A stretch of 64,000 bases of DNA from Pelagimonas sp. (lineage in GTDB: Bacteria > Pseudomonadota > Alphaproteobacteria > Rhodobacterales > Rhodobacteraceae), in NCBI GenBank assembly GCA_025210265.1, contig JAOASD010000004.1, positions 62,001 to 126,000 on the forward strand, in the 5' to 3' direction. Below, piece after piece: positions 14,024 through 21,494 of this stretch (the stretch's first letter is position 1; every line of letters begins with the position of its first letter). The position numbers and the translations under genes are program-made. Under the pieces are notes generated by a model. That model searched no databases, was not told where the DNA came from, and worked only from the letters and a program-made list of their open reading frames with translations.

Positions 14024-16967
14024 TTAGGAAATGTGCGCCAACCCGGTTTTCTTTGATCAAATTGATGTCGAGTTGATCTTTGTTTAACGATGTTTTTGCT
14101 ATGTAGAGGCCCATACCTTGGCCGCCAAATTTCTTAGAGTACCCAAATTCAAATATGAGATCTCGGTCCAGTGCGGATATTCCCGGGCCGTCGTCGCTGA
14201 GGATAAAGTTTTCTCCAACTGCATCGATCCGTATGTTGCGAGTGCCGTCTTTTTTCGCAAGCCAATGAACTGCATTGTCCACGAGATTCACAAAGACCGG
14301 CAACACAACTGACGCGTAGCTTTCAAGGAACTGATCAGCTGCGCTTTCAGAGATTTCGAACGAAACTTCGTGGCGTTCAAAGCGTTCTCCAAACAAATCA
14401 TCAATGAACTCATAGATCTGAGTGCCGGTGATTTTTGTTTTCCTGCGCCTCAGGCGTCGATCCAAAGGAGTAAACAAGCTAAGATAGTTATCGAGGTGGT
14501 CAAAGCCATCCCGGATATCGTTGTATATACCTTTTAGCGCTTCGTTCTTATCTGCCCAACGCTTCATTGATTGCAGAGAGCGACGCACCCCCCTTACATT
14601 GCCCTCGAATTCGTGCTGGACGATGCTTACAGCCATACCTAATTGGGCAAGATCTAGGGTGTGTGTGTAGTCCTCTTTGAGAACTTCTAATTCAGTTTCT
14701 AGAGCAGCAACTGTCTCATCTGAAAAAGCTAGTAAGTCGGTTTCGGCCTCACGAACTCTATTCAATTGGGTGCTGATACTCGCGAGGTGCTTCTCGAAGT
14801 CTTGGCGGGCGTCGATAAGACTTGTTTCCAGTTCAGACTGGAAGTTCTCAACATCTTGTTCAGTCGCTGTTTCAAAGCTGAAATCGGCGAGCGCACCGTA
14901 CAATTCATCCTTCGTCTCTTGAAGTGTCCTTTTGGCCAGTGCGAGTTGTGAACTTACATACTCAGAAGTGTCCTTCAGTGCAGCCTCGGTCTTTTTTCGC
15001 TTGGCTGTAAACGACTTCTCAGAGAATTCTTCTGCTGCAAGCAAGGAAGAACGCAAACGTTGTCGTGCATCAAGGTGAACTTTTGCTTCTTCGGCCATTT
15101 TTCCGATTGAGCTCACTGCTCTCTCACGAGCGTTTTCAAACTGTGGAAAGACATCTGTGGCGTAAGATCTTTGATATTGCTCCCACTGCTTGGCCAGAGC
15201 CTTGGTCAATCCAACACCACTTGGGCGATTAACTTTGAATTTCTGGAGCGACTCTTGGAGATCAATGAAGAGCTTTTTTTCTATGGAGAGGATACTTTCT
15301 GCCGCGCTGTCGAGATCGCTGTTCCCCACAAGCGTCGCGACGCCCGCCTCGGCTTTGTCGACAATATTTGAAAATTGTGTTTCGTGTTGTAGCTTGTCTG
15401 TTCTGTCAAAGTAACTCTCGAGCAGAGCAGTGAACTTCTCGCGTTTCTTCTTGGAAGAATTTGCACGATTTTGCGCGAGTTTATGCTCTTTTTGAAGTGC
15501 ATCGCGCTCCGCAATGAATTCTTCTGAGTAGGCTCCGTCCTCGCGGAAGTGCCGAGCTGCAAGCTCTTCAAAGAACCTCATTAGCTGTTCACGGAATTGA
15601 CGGTATGCCTTATTGCTTTGAAAGCCTTCGCGCCCAGCCTTGTCTTTGAGGTTAGCGTTTTGAGCCGCTGTGATGTCGATAGCGCCAAACATGCGCCGAT
15701 AGGAAAAGTAGTAGTAGGAGGCACTAAGAGTTCTTCGACGCTCGATTTCCAAAAAATCAACGTCCGAATTCCCAAAAGGAAGAACACGAATCCCATTTCG
15801 ATAGATGTATAGGCCACCGATTTTGTCTAGTTTCGCGGTAAGCGGTTCCCACAAATCTGAAGGCAGTTTTGTGTCGCGTTTGCTTCCTTGAACGTAGGCA
15901 AACGAGACGTCGAATGGACCACATTCCCGCTTTAATCCTTTGGTATAGAGGGGAATTTCCAGTGGCTTGTATTCTCCGCCATAGATGGAAATTTCTCCGG
16001 AGAAGTTTCCAAACGGATCGAATTTTCCTTTAACTTTGTGGTCGGCAATTTCAAATTCGTTTTTGGTGAAGAATTCTTGGCTTGCTATTCGATCTACAAC
16101 TTGACCATCTTCAAGGTGATCCCTGAAATTAGCGTTCAACGCAGCAGGTTCAGAATTGGTGAGCTCATTTGAAAAGCCCAAAAGCATCTTTTCAAGAGAA
16201 GTTGCCTGACCCGTGCTATTAGTGCGCTTGTCGCGTGTATCAATATCGTCGGTCAGCTCCTCCGCAACAGGATGAACAACAAAATGTGTACCTGATCTTT
16301 GGGACCTTAGGTTGGGGCCGTAGTCTAGGCTTTGAAGGCGCTCGATCGGAAGAGACCAGTTTTTAAAGTCATTTTCAATTTCTGCGGTGTAGGGCAGCGC
16401 AGTGAGGTTCTCTGCAAGGCCTTTGGTAGATTCAACTAGTTCATTTTTCATGTCATGAATGAGATCACTAGAAACCTGATCGATGTCATCAACCGTTCGG
16501 AGCGGTAGATTGATTTCATTTAGATCCACTGCGGGGATTTCGAAGAGCCCCCAGTGTATTAGGCAAAGAGTGATTTTTTCATCTGATGAAGCCTCAGCTT
16601 CGGGGCGAGTAACGACTAGTACAATTTTTCCTATTGTCGCGATGGCAAGTCGCCCGATACCCTTTTCACCCATCGTAGGGCGCTCTGGGCGTCCCTTTCT
16701 AACGGGTGGTAGTGCAGTTGTAGGCTCACGCAGCTTGCTTTCTGTGCCAAGAGTTAGCCAGCGGCTTTCAAAGTCTTCACGTGACATTCCAACACCGTCA
16801 TCCCTAATCAATAAGATTTGAGGGCGGCGGTAGAAATCTACTGAAATATTGTCTGCATAGGCATCATACGCATTTTTGAATAGTTCATGGAGTGCGTTTG
16901 GAATGCCAGCAATTTGTTGCTTGCCAAGCATATCCAGCGTTCGTGCTCGCGCTCGAAATTTAGCCAT
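14004..16967 (-). CDS. 987-residue protein with two GHKL ATPase domains (MORC/Hsp90-like and histidine-kinase-like)
   Basis: The N-terminal GHKL domain has the N box HELFKNAYDAYA (27-38), G1 box IRDDGVGMS (54-62) and G2 box MGEKGIGRLA (99-108), as in MORC, MutL and Hsp90-type ATPases. A second complete GHKL domain lies at the C-terminus: N box VNLVDNAVHW (893-902), G1 LSDDGPGIS (923-931), F box around FGYSKKF and G2 GGQGMGLYIAK (948-958). It is preceded by a DHp-like helix with H785 in VQHEFEGNVRG. Residues ~480-775 are highly charged and probably coiled coil. There is no membrane segment, so it should act in the cytoplasm. It overlaps the methyltransferase stop by 8 bases. ATPase fold is firm and biological role is inferred. 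Confidence 0.88.
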   Translation of the reverse strand: MAKFRARARTLDMLGKQQIAGIPNALHELFKNAYDAYADNISVDFYRRPQILLIRDDGVGMSREDFESRWLTLGTESKLREPTTALPPVRKGRPERPTMGEKGIGRLAIATIGKIVLVVTRPEAEASSDEKITLCLIHWGLFEIPAVDLNEINLPLRTVDDIDQVSSDLIHDMKNELVESTKGLAENLTALPYTAEIENDFKNWSLPIERLQSLDYGPNLRSQRSGTHFVVHPVAEELTDDIDTRDKRTNSTGQATSLEKMLLGFSNELTNSEPAALNANFRDHLEDGQVVDRIASQEFFTKNEFEIADHKVKGKFDPFGNFSGEISIYGGEYKPLEIPLYTKGLKRECGPFDVSFAYVQGSKRDTKLPSDLWEPLTAKLDKIGGLYIYRNGIRVLPFGNSDVDFLEIERRRTLSASYYYFSYRRMFGAIDITAAQNANLKDKAGREGFQSNKAYRQFREQLMRFFEELAARHFREDGAYSEEFIAERDALQKEHKLAQNRANSSKKKREKFTALLESYFDRTDKLQHETQFSNIVDKAEAGVATLVGNSDLDSAAESILSIEKKLFIDLQESLQKFKVNRPSGVGLTKALAKQWEQYQRSYATDVFPQFENARERAVSSIGKMAEEAKVHLDARQRLRSSLLAAEEFSEKSFTAKRKKTEAALKDTSEYVSSQLALAKRTLQETKDELYGALADFSFETATEQDVENFQSELETSLIDARQDFEKHLASISTQLNRVREAETDLLAFSDETVAALETELEVLKEDYTHTLDLAQLGMAVSIVQHEFEGNVRGVRRSLQSMKRWADKNEALKGIYNDIRDGFDHLDNYLSLFTPLDRRLRRRKTKITGTQIYEFIDDLFGERFERHEVSFEISESAADQFLESYASVVLPVFVNLVDNAVHWLAKKDGTRNIRIDAVGENFILSDDGPGISALDRDLIFEFGYSKKFGGQGMGLYIAKTSLNKDQLDINLIKENRVGAHFLIGPLEA

Positions 16968-18003
16968 CTATCTGACCATCGTTTGCTTTAAGCATTTGTC
17001 TTCCTAAGCATTCGGCAAATCTTACAGGTACAGCGTTTCCCACCTGTCTCGCCGTTTGAGAAATAGTTCCAATGAATTTAAAATCTTGTGGAAAGCTCTG
17101 CAGGGCTGCGGCCTCGCGTACCGATAGCCCTCGATCTTGTTCTGGATGCGCGAAGCGCCCATTGGATATAGAAATACATTTTGTTGTTAGAGTCTTTGCA
17201 GGCTCCGACCAAGACAATCTGCCGTAAGTGTCAGTATATCCAGTTTTTTTCTTATGGCAGTTGAGAATGAGATCGTTTGGCCAATCCCGCCTATCGCCGC
17301 CCTCTGGGGTGTGTTTCAATCGAAGCAGATTAATCTCAGAAATTCGCGCGGTTTGATGATTAGGGACTCTTGCGTCATAAGAACCGGCCTCCAATGCTGG
17401 AAAATGCCCGATGGCTTGCCTAACCGTCATGTAGTCGATCAAGTTATCCCCATTGCCATGGGTCTTTTGTGGGAGCGAAATCGGTGACTTCTTTGAGGCG
17501 ATCAAAACCAACCTGCGCCGCGACTGCGGGACGCCGTAGTCCATCGCATCCAGCACATCATAGTCAAAATGATAACGTAATTTTTTCAGTAGGTCGATAA
17601 AGCGAAAGAAAGGGCCATGTTGGACTTTTTGCATCCCGGGGACATTTTCAAGCACCAAGTATTCAGGTTTAAATTTTCGAACGAAACGGTGAAACTCGTC
17701 CAGCAATACTACACGCGTGTCTGCGCTGTCTTTATGTCGGTTTTGGGATGAGAAGGGCTGGCAGGGAGCACAAGCTGCAAAGAGCAAAGGCCTCGGTACT
17801 TCACCAATCGCCTCTTCTAGTTGCTTGCAAGTAAGCTTGGAGATGTCTGTCGAAAGAACTTTTGCGTCAGGAAAGTTGTGTTTGTAAGTCTTAAGCGCGC
17901 TCTCATCATAGTCGATACCGGCAAGCACATTCATACCAGCCTGGGCTAAGCCAGCGCTGGTGCCACCGCAACCACAAAAGAAATCGATAACGGATGTCTG
18001 CAA
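16960..18003 (-). CDS. DNA (cytosine-5) methyltransferase
   Basis: The 347-residue enzyme shows the ordered C5-methyltransferase motifs. These are motif I DFFCGCGGTSAGL (from residue 7), motif IV APCQPFSSQ with catalytic C81, motif VI ENVPG (119-123), motif VIII QSRRRL (160-165) and motif X ARQVGNAVP near the C-terminus. The target-recognition region between VIII and X is about 140 residues, so recognition is probably a short site. No Vsr nuclease or typical restriction endonuclease lies nearby. Instead the gene heads an operon with a dual-GHKL ATPase and a receiver-like protein. Low GC relative to the core indicates transfer. Confidence 0.95.
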   Translation of the reverse strand: MQTSVIDFFCGCGGTSAGLAQAGMNVLAGIDYDESALKTYKHNFPDAKVLSTDISKLTCKQLEEAIGEVPRPLLFAACAPCQPFSSQNRHKDSADTRVVLLDEFHRFVRKFKPEYLVLENVPGMQKVQHGPFFRFIDLLKKLRYHFDYDVLDAMDYGVPQSRRRLVLIASKKSPISLPQKTHGNGDNLIDYMTVRQAIGHFPALEAGSYDARVPNHQTARISEINLLRLKHTPEGGDRRDWPNDLILNCHKKKTGYTDTYGRLSWSEPAKTLTTKCISISNGRFAHPEQDRGLSVREAAALQSFPQDFKFIGTISQTARQVGNAVPVRFAECLGRQMLKANDGQIDG

Positions 18004-18032
18004 ATGATGCCTCTATAAGTCTCTTTGGTCCT

Positions 18033-18051
18033 GTACCGATGTCATTGGTAC
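18033..18051. promoter_or_regulatory. Palindromic operator candidate before the methyltransferase operon
   Basis: The 19-base sequence GTACCGATGTCATTGGTAC is palindromic except for one pair and the centre (GTACC.ATG.CAT.GGTAC). It ends 30 bases before the methyltransferase ATG on the minus strand. This is where a controller protein or the methyltransferase itself would act. Confidence 0.5.
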
Positions 18052-18153
18052 TCTACGAAGTGCCGTTGATTTTTTCAATTTTAACATGCCTTTAAGTTGA
18101 ATTTTCTAGACGTTTCAACGACCCAGCAGGTAAAATCGATGATTTATCACGAT

Positions 18154-18423
18154 CTAGCTTTCGTCTTTGCGATGTAGTCTGCAGATTACTTCTTGGCTCA
18201 GCAGTTTCAGGTTTCGAACTTTCAATGCTGCAAAAGCAGATACGCAGAAAACAGCTATAAGGATGGGCTGAACTTCGGGGAAAGGCATCGTCCACACCAC
18301 TCCAAAAGCTGACGCAATCATCAATATAGTTAATGAGAAGAAACTTTTCTTCGCCAATCTCTGCAGACGCCATGAGGCTTCTAGTTGCAGTGTGAGCTTG
18401 GGGTTTGGTGCAAATTGGTTCAT
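18154..18423 (-). CDS. Small membrane protein, unknown function
   Basis: The 89-residue protein starts at an ATG 5 bases after the stop of the XRE regulator gene, so the two form an operon. Two hydrophobic helices are visible (FFSLTILMIASAFGVVW and PILIAVFCVSAFAAL), flanked by basic segments. I recognise no family. A longer overlapping frame on the same strand (18092-18469) has no such features and is treated as spurious. It could be a membrane partner of the regulator or of the neighbouring cassette, but nothing shows this directly. Confidence 0.6.
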   Translation of the reverse strand: MNQFAPNPKLTLQLEASWRLQRLAKKSFFSLTILMIASAFGVVWTMPFPEVQPILIAVFCVSAFAALKVRNLKLLSQEVICRLHRKDES

Positions 18424-18428
18424 TCTTA

Positions 18429-18842
18429 CTACTCAAAATCTTGTCGGGAAATTGCCTTCGTATCCTCAAGGGACAAGCAAGCGCCTTGTTGTAGGCTCAG
18501 TTTGACTACTAGTTGCAGAAACTCAGACGCTTTCTCTTTGCTGTTATTGAGGGCTTCAGTTGAGAGCGTTTGTAAACCCGCTAAGATCGCCTGCCTCACA
18601 ACTCTCATATCAGTTTCGTTGAGACTGGTTCGCTTTCCAGTCAGCACCCACATGGGGCTATGTCCCATAAGGTCATAAAGCTTCGTTAGTACCGCAGTAG
18701 TGACCTCTCGCTGTCCACTTTCGTAGGCTCGATAAGACCTGTACGAAACCCCGATTGTTTCAGCAAATTCTTGCTGATTTAGGCCAGTTTTGTTTCGGAG
18801 CTCCTTAAGGCGAGCCCCTATTTCCACATTTTCGCTAGACAT
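18429..18842 (-). CDS. XRE-family (Cro/CI-type) HTH regulator
   Basis: The 137-residue protein has an N-terminal XRE domain at about residues 8-65 (RLKELRNKTGLNQQEFAETI, VSYRSYRAYESGQREVTTAVL) and a helical C-terminal part. It is encoded between the methyltransferase operon and the divergent excisionase/integrase genes and is well placed to control both. The perfect palindrome at 18875-18888 upstream of its own start is the best candidate operator. Such regulators commonly hold integrative elements quiescent. Confidence 0.9.
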   Translation of the reverse strand: MSSENVEIGARLKELRNKTGLNQQEFAETIGVSYRSYRAYESGQREVTTAVLTKLYDLMGHSPMWVLTGKRTSLNETDMRVVRQAILAGLQTLSTEALNNSKEKASEFLQLVVKLSLQQGACLSLEDTKAISRQDFE

Positions 18843-18874
18843 CTTGCTGTTTGTGGCCTTATCTGGTCATTATT

Positions 18875-18888
18875 GGCCATATATGGCC
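18875..18888. promoter_or_regulatory. Perfect palindrome GGCCATATATGGCC, candidate XRE operator
   Basis: This 14-bp perfect palindrome lies in the 112-base gap between the divergent XRE and excisionase genes. Similar half-sites (TGGCC at about 18854 and a TGGTCAT at about 18864) sit on its XRE-proximal side, giving a spaced array as expected for a Cro/CI-type autoregulated switch. Confidence 0.55.
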
Positions 18889-18954
18889 TAAATGTGCGCT
18901 ATGGCGGCATAATTGTCACCGAGTGTATACCACTGATCTTGCGAAAGGGAAGAC

Positions 18955-19170
18955 ATGAGCGAAGCCCTGTTGGAAACAAAAGACGTTGCGAAGCGGTTGA
19001 GCATCTCAGTCCGAAGAGTGCGAAAGCTGCTGGCCTCTGAACAGCTACGCCACGTGCGTATCGGTAGGCAGTTTCTTGTTCCTGAGCGCGCTGTTACAGA
19101 ATTTCTAGATGCGCATATGGTGCAATCTAAGCTCGAGGATAACGATGCAGGACAGCGCAAATGTCTGTAG
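18955..19170 (+). CDS. Excisionase-like winged-helix DNA-binding protein
   Basis: The 71-residue protein contains the excisionase/MerR-like binding pattern LETKDVAKRLSISVRRVRKL followed by a wing (RHVRIGRQFLVPERAVTEFL). This small HTH_17/Xis type accompanies tyrosine integrases as recombination directionality factor. A Shine-Dalgarno (AAAGGGAAG) precedes the ATG. Its stop overlaps the next gene by 10 bases, and that gene overlaps the integrase, so the three are translated together. Confidence 0.82.
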   Translation: MSEALLETKDVAKRLSISVRRVRKLLASEQLRHVRIGRQFLVPERAVTEFLDAHMVQSKLEDNDAGQRKCL

Positions 19171-19349
19171 TTCAATCTCATTCTAAGGCGAAGCAAGTAG
19201 TGTCTTTGCTGATTGCAGAGGCCAGAAAAGCAGGTTGGTTACATGCAAGATTTGAAATCCGTCCAGACGGAAGCGTGACCGTCGAAGCAGGCATGGGGGA
19301 GCATGTCGGAGCGGATGATTTCTTTGTCGAAGATTTGCGAATGAAATAA
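19161..19349 (+). CDS. Small protein between excisionase and integrase, unknown function
   Basis: The 62-residue protein overlaps the excisionase gene by 10 bases and the integrase gene by one base (TAATG). This tight coupling supports it as real. It has a helical N-terminus followed by a probable beta hairpin (ARFEIRPDGSVTVEAG) and an acidic tail. I recognise no family. Confidence 0.65.
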   Translation: MSVVQSHSKAKQVVSLLIAEARKAGWLHARFEIRPDGSVTVEAGMGEHVGADDFFVEDLRMK

Positions 19350-20380
19350 TGACACGCTCAGCATTACCCAAATACGTCTATTCGGATCGCGGTTATTTGC
19401 GGTTTATTCGCCGGTCTCGAGGGCAGTCAGTAATGATGAAAGAGGCTTTCGGATCCGCTGAATTTTGGGAGCATTACAACAGATTGGTGAATGGAGCTCC
19501 TGCAGTCAGTTCGGGGCGTCGAACATTCGAAAACCTCATCCTAAGCTATTATAAGAGCAAGAAATTTGAAAAGTTAAAGCCCCGAACCAAGCAAGACTAC
19601 AGAACCTATATCGGTCATATACGGGAAATTTGGGGTGAAAAAGACCCAGCGAAGATCGAGACCAAGCATATTTATGGTTTGCAACAAGCAAATGCTGACA
19701 AGTGGAGGCGAGCTAACTACCTAGTGCAGGTAATGGTGGTCCTCATGAACCACGCCCGCTTGATTGGGTTCCTGCCACGTGACCAATCCAATCCCGCTCA
19801 CGGCATACCTCTTCTTGAGCAGGCAGGGGATGGTTGGGAACCGTGGCCTGATGAGCTGCGGGAAGAATTCGAGCAAAAAGCAACACCACGGGCGAGACTT
19901 CTATACGAATTGAGCATTGGCCTTGGTCAAAGAATTGGAGACACGCGTAAAATCCGGTGGTCTGACATCCAAGATGGCGCTTGGGATTTCAATCAAGGCA
20001 AGACTGATAAGCCACTTTGGATACCTTTGACCACGAGGCTGCAAGATTTCTTATCAGAGGTTCCGAAGGCTGGAAGTACTGTGCTTACAAATCGCTCCGG
20101 AGGCCCAGCATCTTATCGCTCTTTAGCTGGAGAAATGAGGGACGTGAAAGCCGGTTTGGAATTTGACCGAGCGCAAGAATATGTGATTCACGGCCTTCGA
20201 AAGAATGCAACCATAGAGCTCTATCTAGCTGGTTGTGACGACGAGATGGTCAAAGCGGTGACAGGGCATTCTGGTGTGGAAATGCTAAAAAAGTATGGTG
20301 GTCAAGTTCGCCAGCGAGAGCTGGCAAGGCGTGCACAGAGCGCTCGCAATTCAAAAGAACAAGACGGGACCGAAACGTGA
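19349..20380 (+). CDS. Tyrosine recombinase (integrase) of the tRNA-Cys island
   Basis: The 343-residue protein has an N-terminal SAM-like core-binding domain (ILSYYKSKKFEKLKPRTKQD) and a C-terminal catalytic domain. Active-site residues visible are R195 (GLGQRIGD), H281 and R284 (HGLRKNA), H307 (TGHSG) and the nucleophile Y316 (LKKYGG). Its stop is 68 bases from the 3' end of tRNA-Cys, which is therefore the likely attachment site. The enzyme should integrate and, with the excisionase-like protein, excise the element. Confidence 0.93.
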   Translation: MTRSALPKYVYSDRGYLRFIRRSRGQSVMMKEAFGSAEFWEHYNRLVNGAPAVSSGRRTFENLILSYYKSKKFEKLKPRTKQDYRTYIGHIREIWGEKDPAKIETKHIYGLQQANADKWRRANYLVQVMVVLMNHARLIGFLPRDQSNPAHGIPLLEQAGDGWEPWPDELREEFEQKATPRARLLYELSIGLGQRIGDTRKIRWSDIQDGAWDFNQGKTDKPLWIPLTTRLQDFLSEVPKAGSTVLTNRSGGPASYRSLAGEMRDVKAGLEFDRAQEYVIHGLRKNATIELYLAGCDDEMVKAVTGHSGVEMLKKYGGQVRQRELARRAQSARNSKEQDGTET

Positions 20381-20448
20381 AAGTTTCAACGATTATTTCA
20401 AAAATGGCAGCGAAGGAGACGGAAAATGACGCAAGTCATTGATTTTAT

Positions 20449-20522
20449 TGGAGGCGAGTACCGGAATCGAACCGGTGTACACGGATTTGCAATCCGCTGC
20501 GTCACCACTCCGCCAACTCGCC
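20449..20522 (-). tRNA. tRNA-Cys (GCA)
   Basis: The 74-base minus-strand gene folds as a standard cloverleaf. Acceptor arms GGCGAGT/ACTCGCC pair perfectly, the anticodon loop reads TTGCAAA with anticodon GCA, and the T arm is CCGG-TTCGATT-CCGG. The CCA end is encoded (TGG at 20449-20451 on the plus strand). It faces the integrase with its 3' end, the usual geometry for an integration site. Confidence 0.95.
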
Positions 20523-20751
20523 GTCCCGGTGGTGTTCGGGGGGAGTAACCCGGTTTTGTGGGCGGTGCAATCCCTCTTTGTGGGCTTTGTGGTGAAAACT
20601 TTTCTGCGGCTTTGATGCAGGGGGTGCCGCGGGCTGGGCGTATTTGTGCGGATCGCTGCGGGGCGGTTGCTTTCGCCGCTTGTCGCATTGCCGCCGCCGC
20701 GCTTCTGTGGCACAGTCGCTTTCAAAGAAACTGAACCGCAGAGTTTCGTGC

Positions 20752-21405
20752 ATGACTGATTTCACAACCCGCCGCCGCATGATGGTCGACACCCAGGTTC
20801 GTCCCTCGGATGTGACCGAATTTCCGATCATCAATGCCATGCTGACCACCCCGCGCGAAGCCTATGTGCCGCGCGAGCGGATCGAAGCAGCCTATGCTGA
20901 CGCACATATGGATCTGGGGGATGGGCGTGTGGTGCTGGAACCGCGGTTGTTCGCCAAGATGTTGGATGCGCTGAACCTGACCAATCAGGATCTTGTGCTC
21001 GATATTGGGGCCGGGCTTGGCTATTCTTCGGCTGTGATGGCCTGCATCTGCGAGGCTGTTGTCGCGCTGGAGGATGACAGCGAGCGCGCGCAGGAGGCCC
21101 AGGCACAATGGGGCGATCACGGCGTCGACAATGTGATTTCCCAAGTCGGAGAGCTGGCTGCAGGCGCGGCAGAACATGGCCCCTATGATGCCATCATTCT
21201 GCAAGGCGGCGTGCAGGAGCTGCCCGATGCGATCGCAGATCAACTGAAAGAGCACGGCCGTATCGCCGCCCTTTTTATGGAGGGCGCAGTGGGCACGGTG
21301 CGGATCGGGCACAAGCTGGATGGCGTGATCAACTGGCGGTTTGCGTTTAACGGCACGGCGCCGGTTTTGCCGGGATTTGAAAAACAGGTGGCTTTCGCGC
21401 TTTGA
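20752..21405 (+). CDS. Protein-L-isoaspartate O-methyltransferase family protein
   Basis: From the ATG at 20752 (MTDFTTRRRMMVDTQVRPSD) the protein is 217 residues. It has the SAM-binding motif LVLDIGAGLGYSSAVMA and the acidic loop VVALEDD, as in PCMT. Many alphaproteobacterial members of this family lack proven repair activity, so the name is a family assignment. The upstream in-frame extension to 20644 overlaps no signal and is rejected. It directly precedes a TolC-family gene, a pairing I know from Rhodobacterales genomes. Confidence 0.88.
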   Translation: MTDFTTRRRMMVDTQVRPSDVTEFPIINAMLTTPREAYVPRERIEAAYADAHMDLGDGRVVLEPRLFAKMLDALNLTNQDLVLDIGAGLGYSSAVMACICEAVVALEDDSERAQEAQAQWGDHGVDNVISQVGELAAGAAEHGPYDAIILQGGVQELPDAIADQLKEHGRIAALFMEGAVGTVRIGHKLDGVINWRFAFNGTAPVLPGFEKQVAFAL

Positions 21406-21494
21406 TGCGCGGGCATCGCCACTGACGTTGTCATTTGGAAAAGCGTACAGGTCGCGCAATGTGTGAGCGCGTGAACAGGATAAGGCGGGGCAGG

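Larger units (their letters stand above)
12330..20448. mobile_element. Integrative element with tyrosine integrase next to tRNA-Cys, carrying a methyltransferase/GHKL/receiver cassette
   Basis: The integrase lies 68 bases from the 3' end of tRNA-Cys, and an excisionase-like gene and XRE regulator are adjacent, the standard arrangement of an integrative element at a tRNA 3' end. The DNA from about 12330 to 20400 is clearly lower in GC than the flanking core. I could not find a copy of the tRNA 3' end at the other side by eye, so the left boundary is only where the minus-strand operon ends. The element may extend further left, to 7000 or beyond. Confidence 0.55.

Noticed and set aside
18154-18842. 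XRE regulator plus small membrane protein considered as a toxin-antitoxin pair
   Set aside because: The small protein has two membrane helices but no resemblance to known toxin families, and the gene order and operator fit an island switch better.
20644-20751. Upstream extension of the PCMT-family gene
   Set aside because: The extension lacks conservation-like character and the ATG at 20752 begins with the family N-terminus.
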